DNA of 64,000 bases from Brachynemurus nebulosus (taxonomy: Eukaryota; Arthropoda; Insecta; Neuroptera; Myrmeleontidae). The translations under genes and the position numbers were made by a program. Shown here piece by piece: positions 12,774 to 23,804 of this stretch (position 1 is its first letter; the number at the start of each line of letters is the position of its first letter). Under the pieces are notes generated by a model. That model saw nothing but the letters and a program-made list of their open reading frames with translations, was not told where the DNA came from and ran no database searches. The DNA lies in assembly GCA_035578155.1 (NCBI GenBank), contig JAPWDM010000005.1:49866954-49930953 (forward strand), in the 5' to 3' direction.

Positions 12774-12782
12774 TTTTTTTTT
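12774..12782. repeat. Putative FB1 9-bp target duplication, left
   Basis: Nine T residues immediately precede the FB1 end acgatggtg. The matching nine T residues follow the other end at 18638-18646. The length agrees with FB2's clear 9-bp duplication, but a homopolymer is weak evidence alone. Confidence 0.4.
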
Positions 12783-13194
12783 ACGATGGTGTTTTTAGCA
12801 GAAAAAAATAGCAGAAAAAAATCGCTGCCTCAACACCATGCGTAAAAAATATTATTTGAGAATAACAAAACGATATTTGAACAGCCGAACAGTTAGCACA
12901 TATCGACTAACTGAACTCAACTTCCCGTTTCCTTTGTAACATGTACGTACTCACGATATATTGAACGAACCAAAATCAACTAACAATTTTGTTCCAAAAT
13001 CAAATGAAAAAATTTCAAAACTGAAAGGACTTAACGTTTTGAAAATCACATCGATACTTCATCCAACTAATAAACTAATGTACAAGAAAAATTCAGAAAA
13101 TTTTTCGCGCATTAAATATTGGAAAATAAATGATAAAATATAAAAATTGTTAAATTTTGTATCGCGCATACATCAGTTATCGTAAGTTAGAACC

Positions 13195-15119
13195 AAAATT
13201 TCGGGAAAACGGGTAGCCGTGTATTTTCTGCTGGCATGGCATTTTGTTACTTATTATTTTAGTAACATGCAACGAAAATTTGAACCAGATCCTATGCGTC
13301 GTTTTCTGGCAACTGACGGCAAAAAATTTTATTGTGATACAAAGCGAATATAATATACTTGTTTCGAAGTCAAATTTCGGGAAAACGATCAGCCGTGTAT
13401 TTTCTGCTGGCATAGTGGTTTGTTGCCTATTATATTAATAATAACCAGTGAAAATTTGAACAAGATCCTATGCGTCCTTTTCTGGAAATTGACGGCAAAA
13501 AATTCTATTGTGATACAAAGCGAATATAATGTACTCGATTCGAAGTCAAATTTCGGGAAAACGATCAGCCGTGTATTTTCTGCTGGCATGGAATTTTGTT
13601 ACTTATTATATTAGTAAAATCCAACCAAAATTTGAACCAGATCCTATGCGTCGTTTTCTGGCAATTGACGGCAAAAAATTTTATTCTGGCACAAAGCGCC
13701 TATAATACTTGATTCGAAGTCAAATTTCGGGAAAACGACTAGCCGTGTATTTTCTGCTGGCATAGCATTTTGTTACTTATTATTTTAGTAACATGCAACG
13801 CAAATTTGCACCAGATCCTATGCGTCGTTTTCTGGCAATTGACGGCAAAAATTTTATTCTGGCACAAAGCGCCTATAATGCTTGATTCGAAGTCAAATTT
13901 CGGGATAACGATCAGCCGTGTATTTACTGCTGGCATAGTCGTTTGTTGCCTATTATATTGGTAATAACCAGTGAAAATTTGAACAAGATCCTATGCGTCG
14001 TTTTCTGGCAATTGACGGCAAAAAATTTTATTCTGGCACAAAGCGCCTATAATACTTGATTCGAAGTCAAGTTTCGGGAAAACGACTAGCCGTGTATTTT
14101 CTGCTGGCATGACATTTTGTTACTTATTATGTTAGTGAAATTCAAACAAAATTTGAACCAGATCCTATGCGTCGTTTTCTGGCAATTGACGGCAAAAAAT
14201 TTTATTGTGAGCGAAAGCGAATATAATATACGTGATTGGAAGTCAAATTTCGGGAATACGATTAGCCGTGTATTTTCTGCTGGCATGGCATTTTGTTACT
14301 TATTATGTTAGTAAAATTCACACAAAAATTGAACCAGATCCTATGCGTCGTTTTCTGGCAATTGACGGCAAAAAATTTTATTGTGATCGAAAGCGAATAT
14401 AATATACGTGATTCGAAGTCAAATTTCGGGAAAACGATTAGCCGTGTATTTTCTTCTGGCATAGTGGTTTGTTGCCTATTATATTAGTAATAACCAGTGA
14501 AAGTTTGAACAAGATCCTATGCGTCGTTTTCTGGCAATTGACGGCAAAAAATTTTATTCTGGCACAAAGCGCCTATAATACTTGATTCGAAGTCAAATTT
14601 CGGGAAAACGACTAGCCGTGTATTTTCTGCTGGCATGGCATTTTGTTACTTATTATGTTAGTAAAACTCAAACAAAATTTGAACCAGATCCTATGCGTCG
14701 TTTTCTGGCAATTGACGGCAAAAAATTTTATTCTGGCACAAAGCGCCTATAATACTTGATTCGAAGTCAAATTTCTGGAAAACGATCAGCCGTGTATTTT
14801 CTGCTGGCATAGTGGTTTGTTGCCTATTACATTAGTAATAACCAGTGAAAGTTTGAACAAGATCCTATGCGTCGTTTTCTGGCAATTGACAGCAAAAATT
14901 CTATTGTGATACAAAGCGAATATAATGTACTCGATTCGAAGTCAAATTTCGGGAAAACGATCAGCCGTGTATTTTCTGCTGGCATGGAATTTTGTTGCTT
15001 ATTATATCAGTAAAATCCAACCAAAATTCGAACCAGATCCTATGCGTCGTTTTCTGGCAATTGACGGTAAAAGTTTTATTCTGGCACAAAGCGCCTATAA
15101 TACTTGATTCGAAGTCAAA
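13195..15119 (+). repeat. FB1 left satellite array, 11 units of about 175 bp
   Basis: The anchor word tttctgctggcat recurs at about 13226, 13400, 13576, 13750, 13923, 14098, 14273, 14450, 14625, 14799 and 14975 (spacing 173-177). Units fall into variant classes by the segment after the gcaattgacggcaaaa core: tgtgatacaaagcgaat (A), tgtgakcgaaagcgaat (A') and ctggcacaaagcgccta (B). From the outside inward the order is A A B B B A' A' B B A B. Confidence 0.85.
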
Positions 15120-18100
15120 TTTTTTGCCGTCAATTGCCAGAAAACGACGCATAGGATCTGGTGCAAAAATTTGGTTGGATTTTACTAATATAATAAGTAA
15201 CAAAATTCCATGCCAGCAGAAAATACACGGCTGATCGTTTTCCCGAAATTTGACTTCGAATCGAGTACATTATATTCGCTTTGTATCACAATAGAATTTT
15301 TTGCCGTCAATTGCCAGAAAAGGACGCATAGGATCTTGTTCAAATTTTCACTGGTTATTATTAATATAATAGGCAACAAACCACTATGCCAGAAGAAAAT
15401 ACACGGCTGATCGTTTTCCCGAAATTTGACTTCGAAACAAGTATATTATATTCGCTTTGTATCACAATAAAATTTTTTGCCGTCAGTTGCCAGAAAACGA
15501 CGCATAGGATCTGGTTCAATTTTTGTTTGAATGTTACTAACATAATAAGTAACAAAGTGCCATGCCAGCAGAAAATACACGGCTAATCGTTTTCCCGATT
15601 TTGACTTCGAATTACGTATATTATATTCGCTTTCGATCACAATAAAATTTTTTGCCGTCAATTGCCTGAAAACGACGCATAGGATCTGGTTCAAATTTTG
15701 TTTGAATTTTACTAACATAATAGGTAACAAAATGCCATGCCAGCAGAAAATACACGGCTGGTAGTTTTCCCGAAATTTTGCTTCGAATCAAGTATTATAG
15801 GCGCTTTGTGCCAGAATAAAATTTTTTGCCGTCAATTGCCAGAAAACGACGCATAGGATCTGGTTCAAATTTTGTTTGAATTTTACTAACATAATAAGTA
15901 ACAAAATTCCATGCCAGCAGAAAATACACGGCTGGTCGTTTTCCCGAAATTTGACTTCGAATCAAGTATTATCGGCGCTTTGTGCCAGAATAAAACTTTT
16001 AACCGTCAATTGCCAGAAAACGACGCATAGGATCTGGTGCAAATTTTCGTTGCATGTTACTAAAATAATAAGTAACAAAATGCTATGTCAGTAGAAAATA
16101 CACGGCTAGTCGTTTTCCCGAAATTTGACTTCCAATCACGTATATTATATTCGCTTTCGATCACAATAAAATTTTTTGCCGTCAATTGCCAGAAAACGAC
16201 GCATAGGATCTGGTTCAAATTTTGTTTGAATTTTACTAACATAATAAGTAACAAAATTCCATGCCAGCAGAAAATACACGGCTGGTCGTTTTCCCGAAAT
16301 TTGACTTCGAATCAAGTATTATAGGCGCTTTGTGCCAGAATAAAACTTTTAACCGTCAATTGCCAAGAAACGACGCATAGGATCTGGTGCAAATTTGCGT
16401 TGCATGTTACTAACATAATAAGTAACAAAATTCCATGCCAGCAGAAAATACACGGCTGGCCGTTTTCCCGAAATTTGACTTCGAATCAAGTATTATAGGC
16501 GCTTTGTGCCAGAATAAAACTTTTAACCGTCAATTGCCAGAAAACGACGCATAGGATCTGGTGCAAATTTGCGTTGCATGTTACTAAAATAATAAGTAAC
16601 AAAATGCTATGCCAGCAGAAAATACAAGGCTAGTCGTTTTCCCGAAATTTGACTTCGAATCAAGTATTATAGGCGCTTTGTGCCAGAATAAAATTTTTTG
16701 CCGTCAATTACCAGAAAACAACGCATAGGATCTGGTTCAAATTTTGGTTGGATTTTACTAATATAATAAGTAACAAAATTCCATGCCTGCAGAAAATACA
16801 CGGTTGATCGTTTTCCCGAAATTTGACTTCGAATCACGTATATTATATTCTCTTTCGATCACAATAAAATTTTTTGCCGTCAATTGCCAGAAAACGACGC
16901 ATAGGATCTGGTTCAAATTGTGGTTCGATTTTACTGATATAATAGGTAACAAAATTCCATGCCAGTAGAAAATACACGGCTGGTCGTTTTCCCGAAATAT
17001 GACTTCGAATCTAGTACATTATATTCGCTTTGTATCTCAAAAGAATTTTTTGCCGTCAATTGCCAGAAAACGACTCATAGGATCTGGTTCAAATTTTGTT
17101 TGAATTTTACTAACATAATAAGTAACAAAATGCCATACCAGCAGAAAATACACGGCTAGTCGTTTTCCCGAAATTTGACTTCGAATCAAGTATTATAGGC
17201 GCTTTGTGCCAGAATAAAATTTTTTGCCGTCAATTGCCAGAAAACGACGCATACGATCTGGTTAAAATTTTGTTTGAATTTTACTAACATAATAAGTAAC
17301 AAAATGCCATGCCAGCAGAAAATACACGGCTAGTCGTTTTCCCGAAATTTGACTTCGAATCAAGTATTATAGGCGCTTTGTGCCAGAATAAAATTTTTTG
17401 CCGTCAATTGCCAGAAAACGACGCATAGGATCTGGTGCAAATTTGCGTTGCATGTTACTAAAATAATAAGTAACAAAATGCTATGCCAGCAGAAAATACA
17501 AGGCTAGTCGTTTTCCCGAAATTTGACTTCGAATCAAGTATTATAGGCGCTTTGTGCCAGAATAAAATTTTTTGCCGTCAATTGCCAGAAAACGACGCAT
17601 AGGATCTGGTGCAAATTTGCGTTGCATGTTACTAAAATAATAAGTAACAAAATGCTATGCCAGCAGAAAATACACGGCTAGTCGTTTTCCCGAAATTTGA
17701 CTTCGAATCAAGTATTATAGGCGCTTTGTGCCAGAATAAAATTTTTTGCCGTCAATTGCCAGAAAACGACGCATAGGATCTGATTCAAATTTTGGTTGGA
17801 TTTTACTAATATAATAAGTAACAAAATTCCATGCCAGCAGAAAATACACGGCTGATCGTTTTCCCGAAATTTGACTTCGAATCGAGTACATTATATTCGC
17901 TTTGTATCACAATAGAATTTTTTGCCGTCAATTGCCAGAAAAGGACGCATAGGATCTTGTTCAAATTTTCACTGGTTATTATTAATATAATAGGCAACAA
18001 ACCACTATGCCAGCAGAAAATACACGGCTGATCGTTTTCCCGAAATTTGACTTCGGAACAAGTATATTATATTCGCTTTGTATCACAATAAAATTTTTTG

Positions 18101-18229
18101 CCGTCAGTTGCCAGAAAACGACGCATAGGATCTGGTTCAAATTTTCGTTGCATGTTACTAAAATAATAAGTAACAAAATGCCATGCCAGTAGAAAATACA
18201 CGGATACCCGTTTTCCCGAAATTTTGGTT
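15120..18229 (-). repeat. FB1 right satellite array, 18 units of about 175 bp
   Basis: The complement of the left-array anchor (atgccagcagaaaata, with point variants) recurs 18 times from about 15210 to 18183 at 173-176 bp spacing. From the outside inward the variant classes are A A B B B B A A' B B B A' B B A' A A, so the outermost units mirror the left arm while the number of B units differs. Expansion or contraction by unequal exchange is the simplest reading. Confidence 0.85.
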
Positions 18230-18637
18230 CTAACTTACGATAACTTATGTATTTGCGATACAAAATTTAACAATTTTTATTTTTTATCATTTATTTTCCA
18301 ATATTTAATGCGCGAAAAATTTTCTGAATTTTTCTTGTACATTAGTTTATTAGTTGGATGAAGTATCGATGTGATTTTCAAAACGTTAAGTCCTTTCAGT
18401 TTTGAAATTTTTTCATTTGATTTTGGAACAAAATTGTTAGTTGATTTTGGTTCGTTCAATATATCGTGAGTACGTACATGTTACAAACGAAACGGGAAGT
18501 TGAGTTCAGTTAGTCGATATGTGCTAACTGTTCGGCTGTTCAAATATCGTTTTGTTATTCTCAAATAATATTTTTTACGCATGGTGTTGACGCAGCGATT
18601 TTTTTTTGCTATTTTTTTCTGCTAAAAACACCATCGT

Positions 18638-18646
18638 TTTTTTTTT
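18638..18646. repeat. Putative FB1 9-bp target duplication, right
   Basis: Nine T residues directly follow the mirrored FB1 end caccatcgt. They pair with 12774-12782. Confidence 0.4.
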
Positions 18647-18799
18647 ATCAAATCTCAAGTAAACCTTCCCTTAAATTACTTTCAGCAAAATCACTTTGGG
18701 AACATATTCTGCACATAATTAGCTACCAATTTCTGCAAAAAAAAAAATCGACTCTCATGTAAATTTTTTTAACGACTCTCAAGTAAACCTCCCCTTAAG

Positions 18800-19932
18800 G
18801 AAAATATTTTGTTTATCCTCCTACGCTAATACATCAAATCCATAACAACAACTGATAGTGCGGAACACTATTTGTGCAAGTATAATTTGCACCTGATGAC
18901 ATGATTATACAGGGACTGTCAACTTTTAAACAAGATAAAAAACCAGCACTGAAATAGGTCCACTCTGTGCATGAACAACTATGAAATAATGTACAATTCC
19001 TATATACTCGTATATCCATATACCTATTCAGAAAAATATAATATACATGTATGGCCAGTTATACATACATAGGAGTATATCAGGCAAAAGCACAGCACAG
19101 TAACAAAATAAACTAACTAAAATAATGATGGACGTTTTTCAGTCATACATTTTCCCACATCACATATTTATTACAAAAGACTAAATGAAATTGAATGACG
19201 TAGGTAAATAAATATACATATAAAGTTCTATCCCCACCACAAACCCCACCACTACTCCGTACATTAACGCCACCATCACCAACACCATCGTCACATAGCA
19301 TAGCACAACATATCAATACATTCATAATATACTTCATTGTATACGTAATTCTACGCTATTTTAACAGCCACTGGCTAAACAATACAATGGTAGTTTGAAC
19401 AGGAGTACCATTGTAGACTATACACACCACAGAGGACAGAGACGCCGCAACTATCTCTTTTCTGAAATCACGAGTGTGTCCTTCTGTGCTCATTAAGCTT
19501 CTTAGTTGTCAGTTTGTCAGTAGCAGTCGATGATTAAAGATCAACCACACGATAATGGACTTGATTGTTGTTGGTGTTGTTACATCGGTTACATCCCCTA
19601 GTACATGCATGTGGTGTCTGACCCACGTGACTGCCCCTACTATGTGCGTTACTCACACAAATACACAAAATTGCACTAATACAATGTAAACCCAGTGTGT
19701 GTTTAGAACATATTGTCTATCTCTTACATGTTACACTGGTTCCAGTAGTGTAGGCATAGATATGTTGTCTCTATTACTCTATGATAGACACTGTGAAAGA
19801 GGTATTCAACGAACTCTGATGTATACTGTTTATTCAAAATTAGCGTATTTTTAATACATTTTCTAATTTATTCAAAAAAGAAATTCGTTTTTAAATTTAG
19901 TATAACTGGAGGACACTCAACACATACATCTA
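18800..19932. other. Non-coding interval, partly GC-richer
   Basis: 19200-19760 is richer in G+C than its surroundings and contains ccaccatcaccaacaccatc-type short repeats and several palindromic words (catgcatg, cacgtg). I found no reading frame with family resemblance. The open frame at 19143-19337 on the minus strand is driven by the simple repeat. It could be an untranslated exon or a regulatory region, but nothing in the sequence decides that. Confidence 0.4.
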
Positions 19933-20068
19933 TAAAGGCCGGTCCAGATGCAACGTCTTATCTGAACGATAAAACGTTCATGCAAGTCGTTCGACAAAAC
20001 GTACAAAAATTAGTGTGTCCACACGTCTCCAACTTATCGTTCAAATTTCAGTTTCACGACATTTGTCA

Positions 20069-20329
20069 TGGACGAAACACTTCTTTGGGCACTATGGTGT
20101 TCGCATTTTAACAAAAAATAAAAGAAAAAGTAGAAGATTAAGATGGTCTAGGGAATGGCTCTTAAAAATACATGAATTTTCTTATGTCAGACTATTACGT
20201 GAGCCTCATAATGAAACAGTTGATTGGCGTAATTACCTAAGGATGGACACTGAAACTTACAGTCATTTATTAAACTCTTTTAGTAGATTTAAATATTTTA
20301 GCCCGTTCTTTTTTGTAAACGATTCGTAA
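20069..20329 (+). pseudogene. Harbinger transposase, N-terminal fragment
   Basis: The stretch RRLRWSREWLLKIHEF, LLREPHNETVDWRNYLRM and TYSHLLNSF matches the region just upstream of the catalytic domain in HARBI1/PIF transposases (basic WxR block, then the YLRM segment before the DDE nuclease). None of the catalytic acidic residues is present, because the sequence breaks off at a deletion junction about 85 residues in. The ATG at 20069 opens with MDETLLWALWCSHFNKK and reaches a stop in an A-rich run. The conserved part follows one register away, so I infer an indel in the A-run. The longer frame starting at 20015 keeps the conserved part but has an artificial N-terminus. Non-functional as a nuclease. 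Confidence 0.7.
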
Positions 20330-20333
20330 AGAA

Positions 20334-20531
20334 TTAATTCTTTTTTACTGTCTCCTTGTTATCTGTTTCGTCAATGGCTCTGTATTTTTCAATAACGGCT
20401 TCGTATGCTTGTGACTTTTTATTCCGGTCACTGTACTCTGGGTTTTTAACTTGCCACAAGCAAGTAAAACTCCTATAAAGGTCAATAAATTCACACAAAA
20501 ATTGACGGGAGTATTGACGAAGATCAGGCAT
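20334..20531 (-). pseudogene. Harbinger MADF (Myb/SANT-like) protein, N-terminal fragment
   Basis: MADF domains bind DNA. In PIF/Harbinger elements this second protein helps bring the transposase to the element ends. The frame starts at ATG 20531 and shows the first two thirds of a MADF domain: FLCEFIDLYRSFTCLW (about residues 11-26), then VKNPEYSDRNKKSQAYE and IDETDNKETVKK. It stops right after ETVKKN, where intact MADF domains continue with KI-rich sequence, so the stop marks the internal deletion. It converges on the transposase fragment, with the two remnants 4 bp apart. Start and reading frame look intact. Confidence 0.75.
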
Positions 20532-20850
20532 AAAATAAAATGAAAATTATAAAATAAAAAACAAAATTTATACAAAAAATGTATAAATTTTTATTTTGTA
20601 AAATTTTAAATTTTTTAATTAACGGACACGAAGCAATAGAATACTACGATATTATGTATAAAAATACTACAAATCGTTTCGATAAAACGAAAGTCTGTCC
20701 AGACGCACCAACTTGTCGTTCCAATTTTCATAAAATGATGCCTCGCAGTTCAAACTTTCGACTTATCGTACAACCTCATTTCCGTCATGCAAGACGTACG
20801 TTTTGCGGTCCACACGCTACGTTTTATCTGAACGACTTGTCAATTCAGAC

Positions 20851-20859
20851 AAGTCGTTC
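20851..20859. repeat. 9-bp target duplication, left (MULE-like element)
   Basis: aagtcgttc, repeated exactly at 22189-22197. Confidence 0.8.
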
Positions 20860-21138
20860 GGCATCATGATGCTGGCCGGAAGTTTTTTTGTAGTCAAAAT
20901 TTAATAATTTCAATCGATTGTAGGCCGTTTGTAGATGTTTGTAGTATATTTATTTTCGTTTGTAGCCCTTTACTTTATTTGTAATTAACAATCAAAATTT
21001 TGTACTGAAGTTAGCCGGAAGCAATCGTGAAGGTAATTTTTTTTGGTAACAATAGAAAGATTTTCGTTTGTAGTGTCTAAATATAACGGTAAAAAGTTCG
21101 TAGGGTCGTCTGATAAAGCATAATTAATTAATAAAATT

Positions 21139-21186
21139 CACCAAGTGCGTGCCGGACACGCATTATCACAGTTACATGTGTTAGTT

Positions 21187-21255
<69 letters not shown>

Positions 21256-21909
21256 CAGATAGTGTTTCTAGGGAAATTAATAATAACACTTCATTTTTCT
21301 AAATTTTGTCAGAATATTCTAAAATAAATCATTTGCAATTAAAAGTAAAACATCAATTATTAAACTTCAAATGAAAGAAAAATGGAAAATGAAAAAAATG
21401 TGTGTGGTACTTTAAGGCAAGAGAAATATTGGCTCGTTTTCACGGCAAATATCTCTATAAACAACAATAATTTGTTAATTTTTGATTCTTAAATAAATTA
21501 TTCAATAAAATTTGCTATTCAGTAATACTAATGTGTAATTTTCAACTGAACACCAATACTTTTAAGAAAATAATAATTGAATTTCCATAGGAACACTATA
21601 AATTACCATTGAAATTTTCCCTATGTGTAATTTTGAAGTGGACAGTCGTATACTATATTATATTATGCAATGTGTAATCTTGAAATAAGGAGTGGTGGAG
21701 GGCAACAAAGCAATAAAACTTTTCCAAACCGGTTGAAAATAATGTTTCAGTCAATTATCTCAAAAGAGTGAAAAATCGACCTATACGTGGTTCTAGTAGT
21801 AATCCGTCGATACGTACTATTAAATTTCCTACATTTTATCCTAAAAATTGCGAAAAATTAGCTATTGAGCACGTAACTGTGATAATGCGTGTCCGGCACG
21901 CACTTGGTG
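21139..21909. mobile_element. Possible nested unit with caccaagtgcgtgccgg ends
   Basis: Inverted 40-bp ends (21139-21178 and 21870-21909) start caccaagtgcgtgccggaca. The right-hand 215 bp is repeated at 51574-51790, and that copy begins exactly at this border. This supports a separate mobile unit sitting in the loop of the MULE-like element. The alternative is that the fragment at 51574 is a broken piece of the larger element that happens to start here. Confidence 0.45.
21189..21254. repeat. (AT)n microsatellite
   Basis: Uninterrupted TA dinucleotide run of about 66 bp in the loop of the 20860-22188 element. Confidence 0.95.
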
Positions 21910-22188
21910 AATTTTATTAATTAATTATGCTTTATCAGACGACCCTACGAACATTTTACCGTTATATTTAGACACTACAAACGAAAATCTTTCTATTGTT
22001 ACCAAAAAAAATTACCTTCACGATTGCTTCCGGCTAACTTCAGTACAAAATTTTGATTGTTAATTACAAATAAAGTAAAGGGCTACAAACGAAAATAAAT
22101 ATACTACAAACATCTACAAACGGCCTACAATCGATTGAAATTATTAAATTTTGACTACAAAAAAACTTCCGGCCAGCGTCATGATGCC

Positions 22189-22197
22189 AAGTCGTTC
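22189..22197. repeat. 9-bp target duplication, right (MULE-like element)
   Basis: Exact second copy of aagtcgttc. Confidence 0.8.
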
Positions 22198-22228
22198 AGA
22201 TAAAACGTTGCGTCCGGACCGGCTTTAA

Positions 22229-22925
22229 TGAAATATGCTGCCAATGGGGTATGCCACGCAGCTTCCTCGTACTCGTAATAGACTTTTAGACGATCTTTAA
22301 AGTGATTTTGTGCATAAATTGTTTCTTATTCTAAATTTCTATCTCGTAATTTCGTATTTTGTAATATTATTAACGACGCGTATGAAACAAGAATGACTTT
22401 AACACAGTAACAGGATGAATTGCTTCATAATTTTTTTTAATCGGTTATATAACGATCGAAATTAGGAAAAGACTGATTGTATAGTATTTTTTTCAAGTGG
22501 CCACCTGTAGCAAAAAATGAAAGAAATCAATATATACCTCTTTTCAGATAAAATTGATCATGAGTTTTCGTTAAAAAATTAAATAATTCTTATATTCGAA
22601 ACAAATCGATCTTCTATTCTTTTCTAAAAATAAACTGCAAATTTAAAATTTACATAAATGCAATAATAAAAGAGATAAAGCCAAGAAAACGGAAATTATT
22701 TAAATTCAAAGTTACGAAGCATGGTTAAATTTAACTGAAATCATGGTTAAATTTAACTGAAATAGACCATACATTATCTGACCTTTCATAATGCCAAAAG
22801 TAGTAAACAATTGAAAATTTTCCATAGTAACAAAAAAAAAAAAAAAAAACATTAAATCATTTCATCCACCCATCTTGAACATATTTTACGTTTTCGCATG
22901 CACAGTAACTATTATTACTGCATCG
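22229..22925. other. Non-coding interval
   Basis: No gene seen. It holds a tandem duplication of a 20-bp word (gttaaatttaactgaaat, around 22720-22760) and an A-run of about 18 at 22832-22849. Confidence 0.5.
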
Positions 22926-23149
22926 AAATTTATAGGGGACCATGTATCAACTAACCCCAAATACTTTTAAAATTTGATCCAAATGGAACGAGTAATAAAT
23001 AAAATATTGACATTTAATGGGATTTCTCGGTAGAGCCGTAGTTATGACTAGTTGCACCCGCGACGTCGTTCGCGCATAAAATCAATGAGAAGTATATAAT
23101 TATAATATATCTAATTATAATAATTATAAAGCATTTGCATCGAACAATT

Positions 23150-23735
23150 GTTTTGCGTAATGCATGCATATGCAGGGAAGCAAACATTTTCCCGTGATAA
23201 AAAATATTCTAAGTGTTGATGCAGGTAATAAGTTATTACAACACCGAATTTCGTAAAAATCCGTTCAACAGTTTTTGCGTAATGTGTGCACATGCTCAAA
23301 ACGATTTTTCTATTTTCCCACAGGAATGGGACATTTTCACGGAGTAAAAAGTATATTAGATGTTGACCCAGGTAAAAAGTTATCACCACACCAAATTTCA
23401 TTAAAATCAGTTAGCAGTAGTTTTTGGCGTAATGTGTGCACATTTTAAAAATGATTTTTCTATTTTCTCGTGGGAATGAGACACTTTCCCGGAATAAAAG
23501 GTATCTTAGATACTGACCCAGGAAATAAGTTATCATCACATCAAATCTCATAAAAATCTATTAAATAGTTTTTGCGTGATGCGTATATATGCTCAAAATG
23601 TTTTTTTTTTTAATTTTCCCGTGGGAATGAGACATTTTCCTGGAGTAAAAAGTATCTTAGATTTTGACCCAGGTAACAAGTTATCATCACATCAAATTTC
23701 AATGAAATCCGTCCAGTAGTTTTTACCTGATGTGT
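23150..23735 (+). repeat. About 145-bp tandem repeat, four units
   Basis: The phrase tttttgcgtaatgtgtgcac and variants recurs at about 23150, 23273, 23424, 23568 and (decayed) 23718. Each copy is followed by a cgggaatgagacattttc-like and a gacccaggtaa-like segment. Two units in reverse orientation are present at 54080-54350. The 96-codon open frame at 23111-23401 is a read-through of two units, not a gene. Confidence 0.75.
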
Positions 23736-23804
23736 GAACAAACAGACGGACATATAGACAAAAATTTTAAATAGACTGTTTTGATATCTACATCGATAAA
23801 TATA

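Larger units (their letters stand above)
12783..18637. mobile_element. Foldback element FB1 with opposed satellite arms
   Basis: A 5.86-kb element. Its outer 408 bp (12783-13190) is repeated in near-perfect reverse complement at 18230-18637. Between them is a 175-bp tandem repeat: 11 units in one orientation (about 13195-15119), then 18 in the opposite orientation (about 15120-18229). The switch comes at about 15119, where aagtcaaatt runs directly into tttttgccgtcaattgcc. Architecture (long inverted repeats built from short tandem repeats, no transposase) is that of FB/foldback elements. The ends (atggtg...agcagaaaaaaa...agcagaaaaaaatcgc) match those of FB2. The open frames of 60-94 codons on both strands recur once per unit and are by-products of the repeat. 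Confidence 0.85.
12031..18799. mobile_element. TTAA-bounded DNA element split by foldback element FB1
   Basis: TTAAggggaggtttact at the left end (about 12031) is mirrored by agtaaacctccccTTAA at the right end (about 18799), and the match extends to gagagtc. Both ends coincide with TTAA, the duplication used by piggyBac-type transposases. Without FB1 and its duplicated bases the element is about 0.9 kb and non-coding. A block of about 70 bp (caaaatcactttgggaacat and neighbours) occurs at 12702-12773 and again at 18681-18751, and an end-like motif recurs at 18652-18676, so its right end is a tandem duplication. The superfamily is inferred from TTAA only. Confidence 0.55.
20860..22188. mobile_element. 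MULE-like element with 317-bp terminal inverted repeats
   Basis: Ends ggcatcatgatgctggccgg / complement. Arms of about 317 bp (20860-21176 and 21872-22188) are almost identical inverted repeats. The exact 9-bp duplication aagtcgttc flanks it. Very long inverted repeats plus a 9-bp duplication are the hallmark of Mutator-like elements. The interior (about 700 bp) contains an AT dinucleotide run and no transposase. It sits inside the Harbinger element, so it is younger. The inner 40 bp of each arm also occurs outside this element (51574-51790), which suggests a further nested unit at 21139-21909. Confidence 0.75.
19936..22225. mobile_element. PIF/Harbinger transposon, internally deleted and interrupted
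   Basis: Ends aggccggtccagatgcaacg and ...ggaccggctt are imperfect inverted repeats of about 32 bp that continue with acgttttatctgaacga. They are flanked by TAA at 19933-19935 and 22226-22228, the 3-bp duplication typical of PIF/Harbinger. Inside are the 5' parts of the two genes that define the superfamily: a transposase (plus strand, 20069-20329) and a MADF/Myb-like protein (minus strand, 20334-20531), meeting at a deletion junction near 20330. After removing the 1,329-bp insertion at 20860-22188 and one copy of its 9-bp duplication, the element is about 0.95 kb. It is a non-autonomous derivative that would depend on a full-length relative elsewhere. Confidence 0.85.

Noticed and set aside
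12961..13143. 60-codon open frame starting NEPKSTNNFVPKSN (shown as M from a TTG), with an identical copy at 18277-18459
   Set aside because: Both copies are the two inverted arms of FB1, and the homologous arm of FB2 is not open, so there is no sign of protein-level selection.
12961..18459. Many 60-94 codon open frames on both strands (for example starting MPAENTRLIVFPK or MLLIILV)
   Set aside because: They recur once per 175-bp repeat unit on both strands and in both arms. Conservation reflects the DNA repeat. Units are not multiples of three and frames do not join.
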